Assembly: GCA_028565635.1 (NCBI GenBank)
Contig: JAOXYB010079165.1
Span: 1-31,541, forward strand
DNA: 31,541 nucleotides
Source: Phoronis ovalis
Taxonomy: Eukaryota; Phoronida; Phoronidae
Reading direction: 5' to 3'
The notes beneath the pieces were generated by a model, which did no database searches, had not been told where the DNA came from, and was given only the letters and a program-made list of their open reading frames with translations. Shown piece after piece: positions 10,802 through 22,532 of this stretch; within the stretch, counting starts at the first letter, position 1; the number at the start of each line of letters is the position of its first letter. Made by a program: the position numbers and the translations under genes.

Positions 10802-11838
10802 TTAAAAAAATTGAATTTGCGAAACACTTTCTCAATTCTGTTATGTGTCATTGTAGATCACATGTGCGCATGAATCTTTCAATGACATGTACTATGTCAC
10901 TTTCATTTATTTTATACAGAAAGAAACTCCCACTGTAAAACTTGAACACCTGTGTGTCGGGAGTAGAGTTTGTTTAGCAGTATTTTTACTGGTCATAGGG
11001 AAAAGATAAATTTATTAAAGCCTTTACATAAAGAATAGCAATTCACCCATCACCTGGTGACCCCTAGTGAAGGCTAGATGTCAGTAATACCTTCTTGAAA
11101 ATCATTTAACTCCCTAAATATCAATGATAAGATCAACCAGTAAACAACTGGGTAAGTAACAAAAAAAATCGTAACAGAAATTTAAAAAATAGAAGTTCAA
11201 CATTTTTTGGGCCTTCTAAATGACATGTGAGCCTCATTTTTGAAAGTTCACGCAATTTGGTCATTTAGATCTCTTGACCTCCATATGACCTCAAGCTCTA
11301 CTATCCTCACCCTGGGGATGTCATATAAGTCAAACTTCAAGACTGTATGAACAACTGTTCTTGAGTTTTGCCATATTCCCTCTGTAGATTAATTGAAAAG
11401 ATGCCAAAAAAGTTTTTATAACGCAAATGAACTTTCCTGTTTTTCATAATTTCTAGAAACAATCATTTACCATACGCGTTTTTATTAAGTAAGACACATT
11501 TTAATCCATATTACTTTTACTTGCTGCGAGTACTACAAGTTTGTCGCCTCGTTTGATTTTTTTCTGATACATAAACTTTGAAATTCATCTTTTAATCAAA
11601 GCAAACTTTCAAAATTTTACGTATCAAAAATGCAACTGTTTAACCAAAATGACCTCAGTAATTCTTGACCTGTGCACAGGAAATCAATTGCACTTTAAGG
11701 TTATTTCATTTTTAAGGTTATTTTTTATTTCATATTTTCAAAACATGTATTACTTTTATTTGTACGTCTTCGTTTAACTATCCAAATGTAACTTATAAAT
11801 ATACAGGGAGAATGAGCAAATGATATAGTTGTCTTTTT
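10802..11838. other. Non-coding, AT-rich
   Basis: No gene seen. Around 11265-11300 there are two TGACCT hexamers in a stretch resembling the AGGTCA-rich block at 23254-23547, perhaps a relic of the same dispersed repeat. Confidence 0.4.
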
Positions 11839-12183
11839 AGAGCTACTTTACCCCCGAGTCATTCAGAAGGCGGATACAGTGGTNNNNNNNNNNNNNNNNN
11901 NNNNNNNNNNNNNNNNNNNNNNNNNNNNNNNNNNNNNNNNNNNNNNNNNNNNNNNNNNNNNNNNNNNNNNNNNNNNNNNNNNNTCACTTTGCTGAATATT
12001 TTTCTGTATTATGTATGTATGTATGTTAATTTTTTAAACTGGTATGTTGTATAGTACTTTTAGAGCTACTTTACCCCCTAGTCATTCAGAAGGCGGATAC
12101 AGTGGTTCACTTTGCTGAATATTTTTCTGTATTATGTATGTATGTATGTTAATTTTTTAAACTGGTATGTTGTATAGTACTTT
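11839..12183 (+). repeat. 122-bp direct duplication interrupted by the assembly gap
   Basis: The segment at 12062-12183 repeats the bases at 11839-11883 plus 11984-12060 with a single mismatch (g/t). The first copy is split by the N run exactly where the second copy is continuous, so the gap may hold little or nothing. Confidence 0.9.
11884..11983. other. Assembly gap, exactly 100 N
   Basis: A run of exactly 100 N, the conventional placeholder for a gap of unknown size. Confidence 0.99.
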
Positions 12184-12446
12184 GGATTTTCATTTGCGCA
12201 CTATTTCACTTAGTTAATATTTTGTTGATTGTTATTGTATTATTGTTATTTTAATATCTGTATACTGTATTTTTGTCTGTTGATTTTACGATATTCACTT
12301 TACCGGTAACGAATGTAAAAGTTGAGAAACTGAATATCAAATTGTTTCTAAGTTGTTTTTTTTTTATTGTGGATGAACTTAAATAAGTATCAATAAATCT
12401 ACTATACCCATGTAATTTCTAAATATAATAAGAAAACACATTAAAA

Positions 12447-12472
12447 TTTATTTTTTGTAAATATTATTTATT
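12447..12472 (-). terminator. Candidate poly(A) signals for the secreted-peptide gene
   Basis: TTTATT at 12447-12452 and 12467-12472 reads AATAAA on the minus strand, about 440 bases downstream of the stop codon at 12915. A third AATAAA (12913-12918) overlaps the stop codon itself and could give a very short 3' UTR. Confidence 0.4.
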
Positions 12473-12914
12473 CTGTTTTAGAGGAATAATTTACAAGAAA
12501 AAAGGGTTAAATTTATAATAAATAAAATAAGAAACGTAAATAGACAAGTCGTTACAGTCAATACAGCATTTCCGTTTTAAAGGAAAACGGTCCATCAACC
12601 CAGGAAAGCTAGAGACACCATTGCGTCATTTTTTGGTTAGAACACTATATCAGTGTCAAGTATTTAGAGATATATAAAAACTAAGGCACTCAAGGGTTGA
12701 AGACGCGGCGTGTTTTTTTATGTATATATTTACAGATTAAGTATGAAGTGACGCCTCTGTATACTATGTACGTTGTCATGAAAAACATTTTCCCCGAGAG
12801 AAGAATACAGTTTATACAGATAATTTAAATTCATCCTGGTTCTTTAACAAAAGGAGATTCTCGATCATCTTGCATGCTCGTGACCACATAATGTACATTT
12901 ATATTTTCTCCATT

Positions 12915-15900
12915 TTATTCTCCGTCAGTTGTCGCTTGTCTATCTCGGGTTGTATCCTTGCACTTGTTAGTTTCTGTGAATGAATTCATACGAGTATAAA
13001 CCCTTTCGCTTCTTTCACAGGTTGTACCTTGCGGACAAGCGCAGCTGAAAAAAGAAATAAATCTGTTTGAATAAGACTGCCAAAAGCGAATGTACAAACT
13101 ATCACTATTTACACAGAGTTGACTACTATCATTTTAACTAAAATACTTAAAGGAGGCGAATAGCTGACCGTGGGAAGTAAATGTCTAGACAAAGAAAAGA
13201 ACAAACCATTATCTTTGAGGAACAAGTATATCCAGATTATGCATAGAACGAAATAAAGGGATCAAAGATGATCGAGGACAGAAAACAGAAGCATTGTTTT
13301 ACTTTAACTTTACATTGCCATTTTAACATACCTACAAATTACAGTACATAGTGGCGAACGAGTATAATTGCAGATTCTCCAGGAACATGGTGTACCTTCT
13401 GAGCACTTTTGTACCGAATCTTGATTATCCATATTACAATTTTTTTCCGGCTATAAAAGAACAATAAATATCTAGTATTTCGACATTTATTAAACTAAAT
13501 AACCGAGTACATGGTCAATATATCTGGATATATGATTTGTATGGTGGTCCTGAGCTACTGTCGTGTTGTCACTCGACAACTCGACAATACGACAATTTAG
13601 TATGAAATGTCGTGTTGTCGATTTGCAAAAAAGTTGACAACTCGACAACACAACAGTAGCTCAGGGCCACCATAGATTTGGCCATTGCTATCAAGAAATA
13701 CATAAATGCAATTCTGTCATATATCGTTCTATTTTATTTCGAAGTATCCTGTTTACAATTTCAAAAATTATATCTTGTTCATTTTATGCGATGAATTAAT
13801 GTTTTAGGTGTTGTATCATTGTACGAGTTCGTCCCTCTGATGCTATATAGTATTCCCATTATTTGTACAATTTCTACTAGATGTAGACTCTTTCAAGCAT
13901 TTTTAGTTGCTGAGAAAACTTTTATTTTATAAAACTACACTTTAGTTTTAAATAAAATGTCAACTGCTTAAAACAATAGGATTCAGAAAGAAATATCTAG
14001 TTTTTAACATTGTTTTTGACGTCATACAAGAAAATCATTAAATCTACTTCATTAACTTAAACTTATTAATTGCTAATGTCATGGATCGATATTTTTTTAA
14101 ATGGTGATGTTTGTGGCAAAATGTATGATATTACGCAATGGCACATAAGAGATTCATCGGGTACACCGGACCGACATCGGTGCATCCGAAACTTTGTCAT
14201 TGTTCATCTTAATATAGTGACTATTCTGTTAAAAGCGAACCCTGCCTTGAGAAGTTGACGGGTGGCTTCCCATGTTTGGTGCGTTAAACATATCTTATGA
14301 TTTATGTAAAAAAAAAATCATGTTAATTTTTCACAATTTATCAAAATTGAAGAGAAAAAGCTCATTTTTTAACAGAGTATTTAACTGTTTGGCAACTATA
14401 AAGTCCAATAGTCCAGGTCATTCAAAAGTTTAGCCGAATTGTGTTTTATCTTTGTTTATTTGTCGCACACACACATGTACTTGTCTGATAATTTCTACGG
14501 CACTGAGTCACGCTTCGCAGTTGAATAGTTTAACCGAGAGGATCCCCGTGAAGGTACAATATTTTATATCCCGGGTGTTGTGTTTTATGGTAGTGGGTTA
14601 GATTAAAACACTAATTGTTTATAATAGAAAAATATTCGGAAACTAGGCAATTTTGGTCAGATACGAGAAAAAGTATACCCGTAAGTAATGCTATACTCAC
14701 TAATTTCTAATTAGTCAAACGTCATTTGCAAATAATATCCTAATCAACTTATAGAGATTAGCCAAAACACATATTAAGTATTAGATATGTTCTCTCAGGT
14801 TATACATACTAATTGATCAGTTAATTAATATTTATACAAGAGATCATCACTGCTGCCTCTTTGTTGTGGTCATTTCGAGGTATCAATTGATTTAGTTTCC
14901 CAGGCAACTATCTCTAGGGTGCCGCTTATTAAGGACAACAAGCCACAAAAAGACATATTTTCGGATAAAAATTCGAATGATTCAAATAACAAGACAAAAT
15001 TCCGGACCTATGTTTCTAACAGAAGATTTCATAATAAGAACATTCCAGAAAAGTAATTTTATGACTTTGCGCTTTGTCATTTAGCCTGGAGCTTACACTT
15101 CTCGACATAGACTTTGGGCTTCCTCGTTACAGTGGTGTAGTGCCTATTTCTGTGCGATCATAAGTTTAACTTGTATTATTTGAAGCAATTTTTTCTCCCA
15201 CTTACATTAACAGATAATAGAAAAATAATCAAATGTTGTTTTCGTACGCAATCACGGGATTGTATTCCGCCGGCAGTGGCATGATGCCTAATAATAAAGA
15301 CCATTCCATCATATAAACAAAAGTCGTCCAGCTACGAAAAGCAATTAAATTGTTTTGTTATATTTCTACGAATGATGTAGGATACTCACGAGAGAGGAAG
15401 TATTTAAAATTAACTTTATTGAATCCGTAACATATATCAGCATTATTCATTTATTAGGGATGTAGATATTCAGTATAATATTCGATTATTATAAATCTCA
15501 TCATTAACAATTTATATTCCAAGAATCACATACAAATTTGTGGGGGCAAATCCCGGGGGCAATTTATAGTTACAATTTAGAAATCATTGAAAAAAGGGAA
15601 ATTGAAACGGTAGTTAGATCCAAATTTACTTTTTTCGTGTTTTATGTACTGAGTGGAAATCTGGAATTATGCCATGTTTATTATATGACAAGTATGAAGT
15701 TCATAAAAACATTTAGTTTTAAGTTGACACATGATAAAAAAAAAAGCAATAAACAACTTTCTTGTACTGCCAAACGATATTTCCATAAGACTAGAGAGTC
15801 AACTTTTGTTTAAATAATTGTCCACCTTTGCTTATAACTTTAACAAAATTGCTTGCAGTCCATTTTATCACTTTTAGTATTTTATGTTCGCAAGATTAAA

Positions 15901-16196
15901 TTTAAATTGCTTTGAAATCTATGAACTTTTTAGTTGTCCTGCTGGGATTTTATATCTTGTCTATATTGCTGCACGTGTTATATCATTTCATGATACCGTT
16001 TGACCCTGTCTTTTTAGACAGTTGTCCGCATAGCTATTTATAATTTTTTATTTACTGCAATAAAAAAATAATTGAAAATAAGAAAACTTACAGTCCAGCT
16101 CCTTCTTCTGATCATGTTGCTATATGAATTAGGTATAAATGCTGAATACGCACAGCAGACTAAGGCACAAAAACACAGCAAATAAACTTGAGACAT
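12915..16196 (-). CDS. Secreted cysteine-rich peptide precursor, 117 residues, three coding exons
   Basis: Exons are 16196-16092, 13450-13332 and 13044-12915. Donors are ACT|GTAAGT and TGTAG|GTATGT; acceptors are TTTATAG and TTTTTTCAG. Phases 0/0 and 2/2 match at both junctions, which makes chance unlikely. Exon 1 encodes a hydrophobic signal peptide ('MSQVYLLCFCALVCCAYS') and a short propeptide ending in Arg-Arg-Arg at residues 30-32, a plausible proprotein-convertase site. The mature part would be about 85 residues with ten cysteines spaced C-x10-C-x5-C-x4-C-x7-C-x3-C-x-C-x-C-x5-C-x18-C. That number could form five disulfides. The segment 'SCACPQGTTC' resembles the C-x-C-x5-C part of prokineticin/colipase-fold peptides, but the N-terminal spacing differs, so I assign no family. 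It could be a hormone, an antimicrobial peptide or another secreted ligand. Confidence 0.75.
13451..16091 (-). other. First intron of the secreted-peptide gene (2641 nt)
   Basis: The intron holds the foldback MITE at 13540-13674 and otherwise AT-rich sequence. Plus-strand frames at 14070-14258 and 15538-15813 show no domain or bias I can support; the latter starts at TTG. The second intron, 13045-13331, holds nothing visible. Confidence 0.6.
13540..13674. mobile_element. Foldback MITE, 135 bp
   Basis: Ends TATGGTGG...CCACCATA are inverted copies over about 30 bp ('ggtcctgagctactgtcgtg' on the left; the right end in reverse complement differs by two bases). The inner part repeats TCGACAA and CGACAA. 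GATTTG flanks both sides (13534-13539 and 13675-13680), a likely 6-bp target duplication. There is no coding capacity, and the superfamily is not certain. Confidence 0.8.
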
Positions 16197-16250
16197 CTTT
16201 TCTGTGACACTTCACGGAGTGATAATGATTATTCACTGATGCCACCCCCA

Positions 16251-16257
16251 TTTTATA
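16251..16257 (-). promoter_or_regulatory. TATA box of the secreted-peptide gene
   Basis: The minus strand reads TATAAAA here, followed by a G-run and a TCAGT initiator-like motif (16239-16235). The start codon lies 55 bases below the TATA box, giving a short 5' UTR as expected for a small secreted-peptide gene. Confidence 0.6.
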
Positions 16258-18890
16258 CTCGCAAGATTGTAAAGAGCGGAAGTATTGGTTGACGTGCAAA
16301 GTTCGATTTTTATCACTTTCGCGAATTGACCAAATAAACGTGGTGCAAACTAATATTTATATTCCCATAGAAACACCAATCTTTAATTAGATACTTTCCT
16401 ATGAATGAAACACTATCCGTAATAATAATATACTAATTAACGTACATTTTTATCAACGAACTTACAATTAAATCAATTTGTCTTTATATGTAGAAGTGTG
16501 TATTGATATGACAGTAAATAATCATGTTTTTCAAATCCAACATAAAAAAATTAAGCAAAAATTAAATAAATGTAAAAATGAATAATGATGTCTTAACTGC
16601 AATACCTGCTTTGAATAGTCTCAGGTATGAATACCATTCGGGCTGCAAGTTTAAAGTTGATAATACGTTGCAAACGCGCTCAAAATCGCCAAATTAATTT
16701 TTGTAATAGAGATACACATTTATTATTATTAGAAGTCAGATATCTGCAAAAGATTTTTGTGACAATCAGCATTATTACAAGAACAATAACAAAATGTTAC
16801 AATGCGAAATAATACGTGACATATGGTATTAGCAGAAACAAACGCATCTCGTTAAAAGCGGAAATCCATTATTCAAATTATTGAGATCTAGACATTCTGG
16901 ATATTAAGAGTTCACCGTATTCTCCATTAAGTGATCAATTTATTCAATTTCATAAGACACTCCTTTTTATCAAGTAAACATCACGGCATTCAATCTGGTG
17001 ACGTGCAGTGAAGTTTTAATTAGACGGATTCTAGCAGGAACCCTTTTATTTGGCTCAGTACGTCCCTGATGGTTTATTTTCAGCCACATAAAATTTCGTC
17101 TCTACATAGACTATTAAATATTTAGAATTCATAATAAATTTGAAATTATTTATAAAGTATTATATTGTATATATTGTAACAAGCTTTATATTTTATCAGT
17201 AACAACATTTAGGGCATATTATCTTCTGACAAGTATCACCTGGCATACTTGTGTGCCTGAAAACTTCAAACAACTACACATTTAGAAATGTCACATTTAC
17301 TTTGCGGCTGTGCGACTTAAGTATTTAAGCAGGACCGCAGCTCAGGGTGATGACTTGCCGGCCATAGTTTCAGCCAATTTTGAAGTTATGCCATGACGCG
17401 CTCTACGTACCACGAGCAGTTTTCACTCATTAGCAAAACAAAGTAATTATTCAATGTTGTAAATAAAATCTGATCCTTTTGTGGTTTGTTATTTGGCTTG
17501 GGTTAAAAGACCTTCATATTTTTTGTTCCAAAATTCCAAAGAAATATAAGCGAATAAAAAGGTCGCAATTTCTATTATTAATAGTGGCTTAAACTGTTAT
17601 TGGCATTTCTAGACTCCAGTATAAATTACTGGCAGAACAAACTGTTTGTACTTTTATCAAAGTTTTCAAATGTACTTCTCACTGGGCTTAAATAATTATC
17701 TCTCCAACCATCGCATTCATTTTGCACTTCCAGAAAGTTAAACAGAATTTTTTTTTTTTTGTATCAAGGCTTTCAATTTATTAAATAAAACTTAAGTTCT
17801 ATCCCGTACCGCGTCTGGATAGTGTAAAGACATTGGCTCTTATTAGCCCCGGGTTCTTGTTTGAAATGTATCGAACAATGGCCTTAAGTTGTTCTGACTT
17901 GCATTTTTCATATAAATCCCGAGACGAAAAGCTAAAAAGTGTGACGTAGTGTTACAGTCCAAAACGAATAAAATAAACATCATTCAATTAATCGACATAT
18001 GAACCGTAACTATGCATCGATCTGTTGATCAGAGCAACAAACAACATACGACATTGCTAAGTACTACAATTGTTATCTAAGCCACAAAATAGCATCTTTC
18101 TTTACTTGAAAAATTCAAATTCATTAAGTTTTCCGTGTTTTGCAGGAATTCGTTGCAATTTGATATCACGTCGATTTTTGAGGGTAAAAATTTGTGGTTT
18201 TCATCCAAAAAAATCCACTTCCAGTAAGCTTGTAAACATATTTACAAAAACAACAGGAAAATGTTTTTTGTTGCCAATATCTTAAGTTGAAATTTCTAAA
18301 ATAAATGTTTTTTTAACTTGAGACAAAAAAAAAATAAAGAGAAAAATGTTGTATACAGTAAGGACTGTAAGAATGTTCCTGCTAATCTATTCCCTCCGGG
18401 AGTCTAGTTCATTAGCTTTATCATAAAAGTACGTTATCCTACGTTAACTTTACACTCTTTTTATTCATGGAATGCGATTTACAAACAGTGCGCATATACT
18501 GTATTATAGACATTTCTTTTCATTTGCGATTAATGTGTCGCATTCATCATAGAATTAGTACAGTTTAGTACAGTAAAGTAGCTTCGTCGCATAAAAGTGC
18601 GTTGTTTTCCATACAGTTGCGAGTGGAAAATTTCCCATGGCCTTTAAAAAACTGTGACTATGACAGTAAATTTTCATTTCATTTTTTCAATACCTTATTA
18701 CCTGTTTATGGTAAACTGTTGGGTTAAGAGTTTCGAAAGAAATATTTGACTAAACGTAGTTCATTGAGCGCAGAAAATGTAAAGACTGAAGTCTGAAATT
18801 TAGCAAAAAAATATACTAATTCCAATGTGGAATTGGATTTGGATATGAAGAGGTGACAGTACTTTTAAAGTGTTCATTTTTTCTAGTCAC

Positions 18891-18929
18891 CTTGTAGTGT
18901 ATACTTGTAGTGTATACTTGTAGTGTACA
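18891..18929 (+). repeat. 13-bp tandem repeat, three copies
   Basis: The unit cttgtagtgtata occurs three times in a row; the third copy has one substitution (c for t). Confidence 0.9.
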
Positions 18930-19094
18930 TAGTATACATAGGATGAAATATGAAAGTGACTGAATATTAAATAGAAAATATGATATATGGGCAGTTTCCT
19001 TGGTGAATATCTGTTGCATGTGTTACTGAAATAGTAATCGAAGACCGATCGGGTATTGTAAGAGGGACACATTACTAACACCATATAATACCCT

Positions 19095-19134
19095 TCCCTG
19101 GACACAGGGTCCCTGGACACAGGGTCCCTGGACA
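19095..19134 (+). repeat. 15-bp tandem repeat, 2.7 copies, self-complementary
   Basis: The unit tccctggacacaggg is repeated without mismatch. Each unit holds CCCTG and CAGGG five bases apart, so each copy can form a small hairpin. Confidence 0.9.
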
Positions 19135-20381
19135 GCTATAATTGCCAAAGGCAAGTTTAATTTTTCAAATTTTCAAGTATACTTTGTTTAATAACTTAAT
19201 ACGAAAATTATAGAGATTTGTAATTTTGCTTTCCTTATTAGAAAGTTTCACTGAAATTTTACAATAAATTTATTAAATATTATTTCATTTCAAACCTACT
19301 TAATTGCTTATCATACGTCATTAGCGGAAACCGATTATAAAAACAGTTAAATGACAATAATAAATTTATGACTGATTTGCATGACTGTCATTATCATGAA
19401 TGGATTTATAACCAGCAGAAAGAGTTTACAGCGAAATAAAAATAGTTCGACCCTATGTGCATAGGTATCGGTTCCGATTTTTGTTTTTGGTGGATAGTTT
19501 AGCGGGTCCGTTTTTTGACCTGATTTGTGACAGAAACATTAGGTCAATAACAGGTCCAGAGAAACAAAAATTATGTTTAATTAAATTACTGGTGTTGACG
19601 TGAAACTGGAATATCAATCTCATTTGACACTTTTGCAAAAACTGTTTTTACGCTAACAAAATATTTAGTTACAAAACTTTGAGTAGGCAAAATTTAGAAC
19701 TATTTTTTTTATTTGGTAGAAAAATTATTTTACCATATCCAGTAATGTATCCTCGTCACATGCACCCCTATTGAAAATTTTAATTGTTGTCCCTTGTCCT
19801 TTGGCTATCTTTGTTCTGAATGTTCATGATCAAAAAAATGAAAGGCAGTAGTTCCCTGGTCAACGCTATTGACGAATTCAAGTAAAGATGTGGTATTACC
19901 TGTATTAGTATTTTTTTAATAACATAACTAAAATCATATAGCAAAACGATATCGTTGATTTGAAAACTTAACAGTACAAGGATTCGTTTGTCAGGGTAGG
20001 ATTCGATGGAGACATATTACCGATCAGGTGGATTGAGTCTAATTTAATTTTATCGAAGAGAAAACAAGGGCAAAGCAGTTGAGTTCATTAGAAGCCATGC
20101 CAACAGGCCCTTTGTTCCGTAATTGTTTTGGTGTTTCATTTTTTAAGGACGTTGACCCGGTTCAATATTTTCTGTTTAGTGGTTTCATAATTTTCCTATG
20201 TACTAAAGCACCTGTCTGGCTAAGCGGGGACTTAGCTTAAACGTTGTAATTTTAGGAACAGAGACGCACCAACTTAATAAAAATCCCGGTTAAAACATTG
20301 TTTTAAAAAGCTCTTAATTACATATTTTGTCTTACAATGAAAATAAAAGAAAAATGGAAAGTAAGAAAATATAAAAACAAA

Positions 20382-20576
20382 CTAATCAAGGTTCATCATG
20401 AAGTGGCCACCAGGTGTAATTCCACCTTGCAATATTAAAGGTTGTGTGCACAAAACACTTATAATTATTAAAAATATAAAGAGCATTCCGCCAACCTTTA
20501 ATCTATTACGCAAAACGTCCTCCCGAATAAGTCTCATGGCCGGCTTATGAGGTTGTAGTGAACTTACATGTGCCAT
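20382..20576 (-). CDS. Candidate small single-pass membrane protein, 64 residues
   Basis: The ATG at 20576 opens a frame ending in TAG at 20382-20384 or equivalent. A basic stretch ('MRLIREDVLRNRLK', residues 14-27) precedes a strong hydrophobic segment ('MLFIFLIIISVLC', about residues 31-43) and a glycine-rich tail ('LQGGITPGGHFMMNLD'). This arrangement of positive residues before one membrane segment is typical of small membrane proteins. I do not recognise the family. An alternative start is the ATG at 20537 (51 residues). A two-exon reading is also possible: exon 20970-20815 (donor AAG|GTGACC) joined to 20543-20382 (acceptor CATAAG|CCG), both phase 0, giving 105 residues with four cysteines upstream. 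That splice is weak. No canonical poly(A) signal is obvious nearby. Confidence 0.35.
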   Translation of the reverse strand: MAHVSSLQPHKPAMRLIREDVLRNRLKVGGMLFIFLIIISVLCTQPLILQGGITPGGHFMMNLD

Positions 20577-20900
20577 ATGGTGATAATACTGGATAATAAA
20601 TTAGCATCTTCAACATGGTGAACGTTTACACGGGTTTACAGCAATGTGCGGGTATAATCGGCGATGTCCGTGGCTCGCTCCGTAGGGAGATAGCCTCTAA
20701 ACATACAGGAAAATTTTCTGCTCGGTACGCATCTTTTTTTTTACCTCACATGCAGATCTATTAGTCCCGCCTATTGAGAGTTGGACTATTTTGTTTTGCA
20801 ATAACACGGGTCACCTTTGTGCTGTTTTCAACATTTGGTATACAAGGACAGTGTGACCATCGGTCGTATTTTTGGCAGTTTTGTTGCGTGACATCGAAGC

Positions 20901-20927
20901 GCTCTGACGGATGATTTCTGTCAGAGC
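20901..20927. other. Perfect 8-bp inverted repeat
   Basis: GCTCTGAC (20901-20908) and GTCAGAGC (20920-20927) can pair around an 11-base loop. No known element is associated with it. Confidence 0.5.
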
Positions 20928-20976
20928 ACCTGTCCGCATCAAGGTCGCGGCTAGACTTTAGGGTTCTCATTATGAT

Positions 20977-22532
20977 AATGGACGCAAACCAGGTTGCCTA
21001 GATATAATTAAACATTAACACATTAAATATAAAACAAAATGTTTACAAATAAATACATGTATTTTACAAACATTCACAAAACAATTTTACATGCATAAAA
21101 ACAGTATTCAAACTTACAATGTAAACACTGGTCAACTATTTTTTAAAATAACAGCCTACATCCGTCACTACCTATATCACTACTTGTAATTTGAACAAGT
21201 ACCAGTTAATGACATTAAACACTTGTGACTTGGTATTTATGAGTTTATCAGAAATTCGGTGTAGGTAAACTAATAAAACATTTATGTACACATAACTGGA
21301 AAAAAATATTTACAATGCCTCAAGAAAACTTTTTACACAACCTGCATCTAAACCTAACATTTACATATTATAATTGTTCAGCAGTATTTTTAACAAGGAA
21401 TGCTAATACATCCAAAAGGAGGAAAAGTAAAAAAAATAAACATGCTAGTAACATGCTAGTAAGAATTAGTTATATACTCTTATTTTATATGAACTGTATA
21501 TCATATTTGTTTGTTTTAATTTCACAAAGGGGAAAGACAAATGATTGCTTATTATTAAAGGTAGGAATGTTTGCTATCCACACCTGTAGCATGTACTTTA
21601 ACATTTTTGTGGTTTTCCTGAGCCCCCATATTTCACTTCTCCCAGTTTTACTGAATTGTATTGGAAATACATAAATTGACACTCATCATAATCAAGTCTT
21701 AAATTTAAGACAAACAACATAACATTCTGAGACTTTGCGGGAGGATGTATTATGAATGCAATTTCCCAGTGGAATTTCCTTTCTGTTTGCATTGGTATAT
21801 GTAGTTATTGATGTCAGTGGCTGTAAACATCAAATTAATATAGTTATCACATATTTTTTACAACAGAATTAAGGTTCGCCTGTAACTGTTATCTCTGCCA
21901 AAAGTGGTACAAAATTGGCTTATGATAGTGATAAACTTTCATCTTGATTAATGTACTTGAGACAATGGTGCAAAACATCAAGCACTTTTAGCCATTAAAA
22001 TATCACATTACACATAGGGTTAATATCAATGCAAACACAATAAGTCATTAAATCACAAAACTAACATTATATTAATTTAAATAATTCAATGTAGCATAGT
22101 CCGTGAAACTCATTGCATAATTCCACGCACAACTCCACCGGGAAATTATGAATGAATTCTATATATGGGAGTTAATATTAGTCATAACTATACTCATATT
22201 ACTTTAAATTCTTTCATTCCTGTCTCTTCAAGCAAAATGCAATTTTATAAAAAATCAGAGATTTAAAATGCTTTGAAAAATATTAAGAGTTGAAGTCATT
22301 GAAGTAAAAATGTCCTGTAATACTACTATTTAATATTATTAAATGAAAGTGCACACTAGTTTTAGATTGGTGTGTTCTGTTGATAAGATGAATATTTTCA
22401 AAAATATGTTCTGTCACTGCAGAAGGTAATCAATATGCTTTGTTTACCAAAGGTTGGCACTATGATAAGATTTTAAACACATTAATTTTAAAAAATGACA
22501 TCAGTGTATTAGATGGAGATCATTTTATGTAT
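20977..22532. other. Non-coding; 3' flank of the dynein-family gene
   Basis: AT-rich with no supported coding sequence. The frames at 21315-21674 and on its opposite strand lack protein-like features. A minus-strand ATTAAA (22334-22329) could be the poly(A) signal of the dynein-family gene ending at 22533. Confidence 0.4.

Larger units (their letters stand above)
16258..20381. other. Intergenic, AT-rich, no supported gene
   Basis: I see only short frames without protein-like composition on either strand, plus two minisatellites (18891-18929 and 19095-19134). A short hairpin lies at about 20219-20237 ('gctaag...cttagc'). Confidence 0.5.

Noticed and set aside
19453-19638. Minus-strand frame of 61 codons
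   Set aside because: No splice context, no recognisable domain, and surrounded by non-coding sequence.
21315-21792. Overlapping frames on both strands
   Set aside because: AT-rich composition with no conserved motif; the lengths are within chance for this region.
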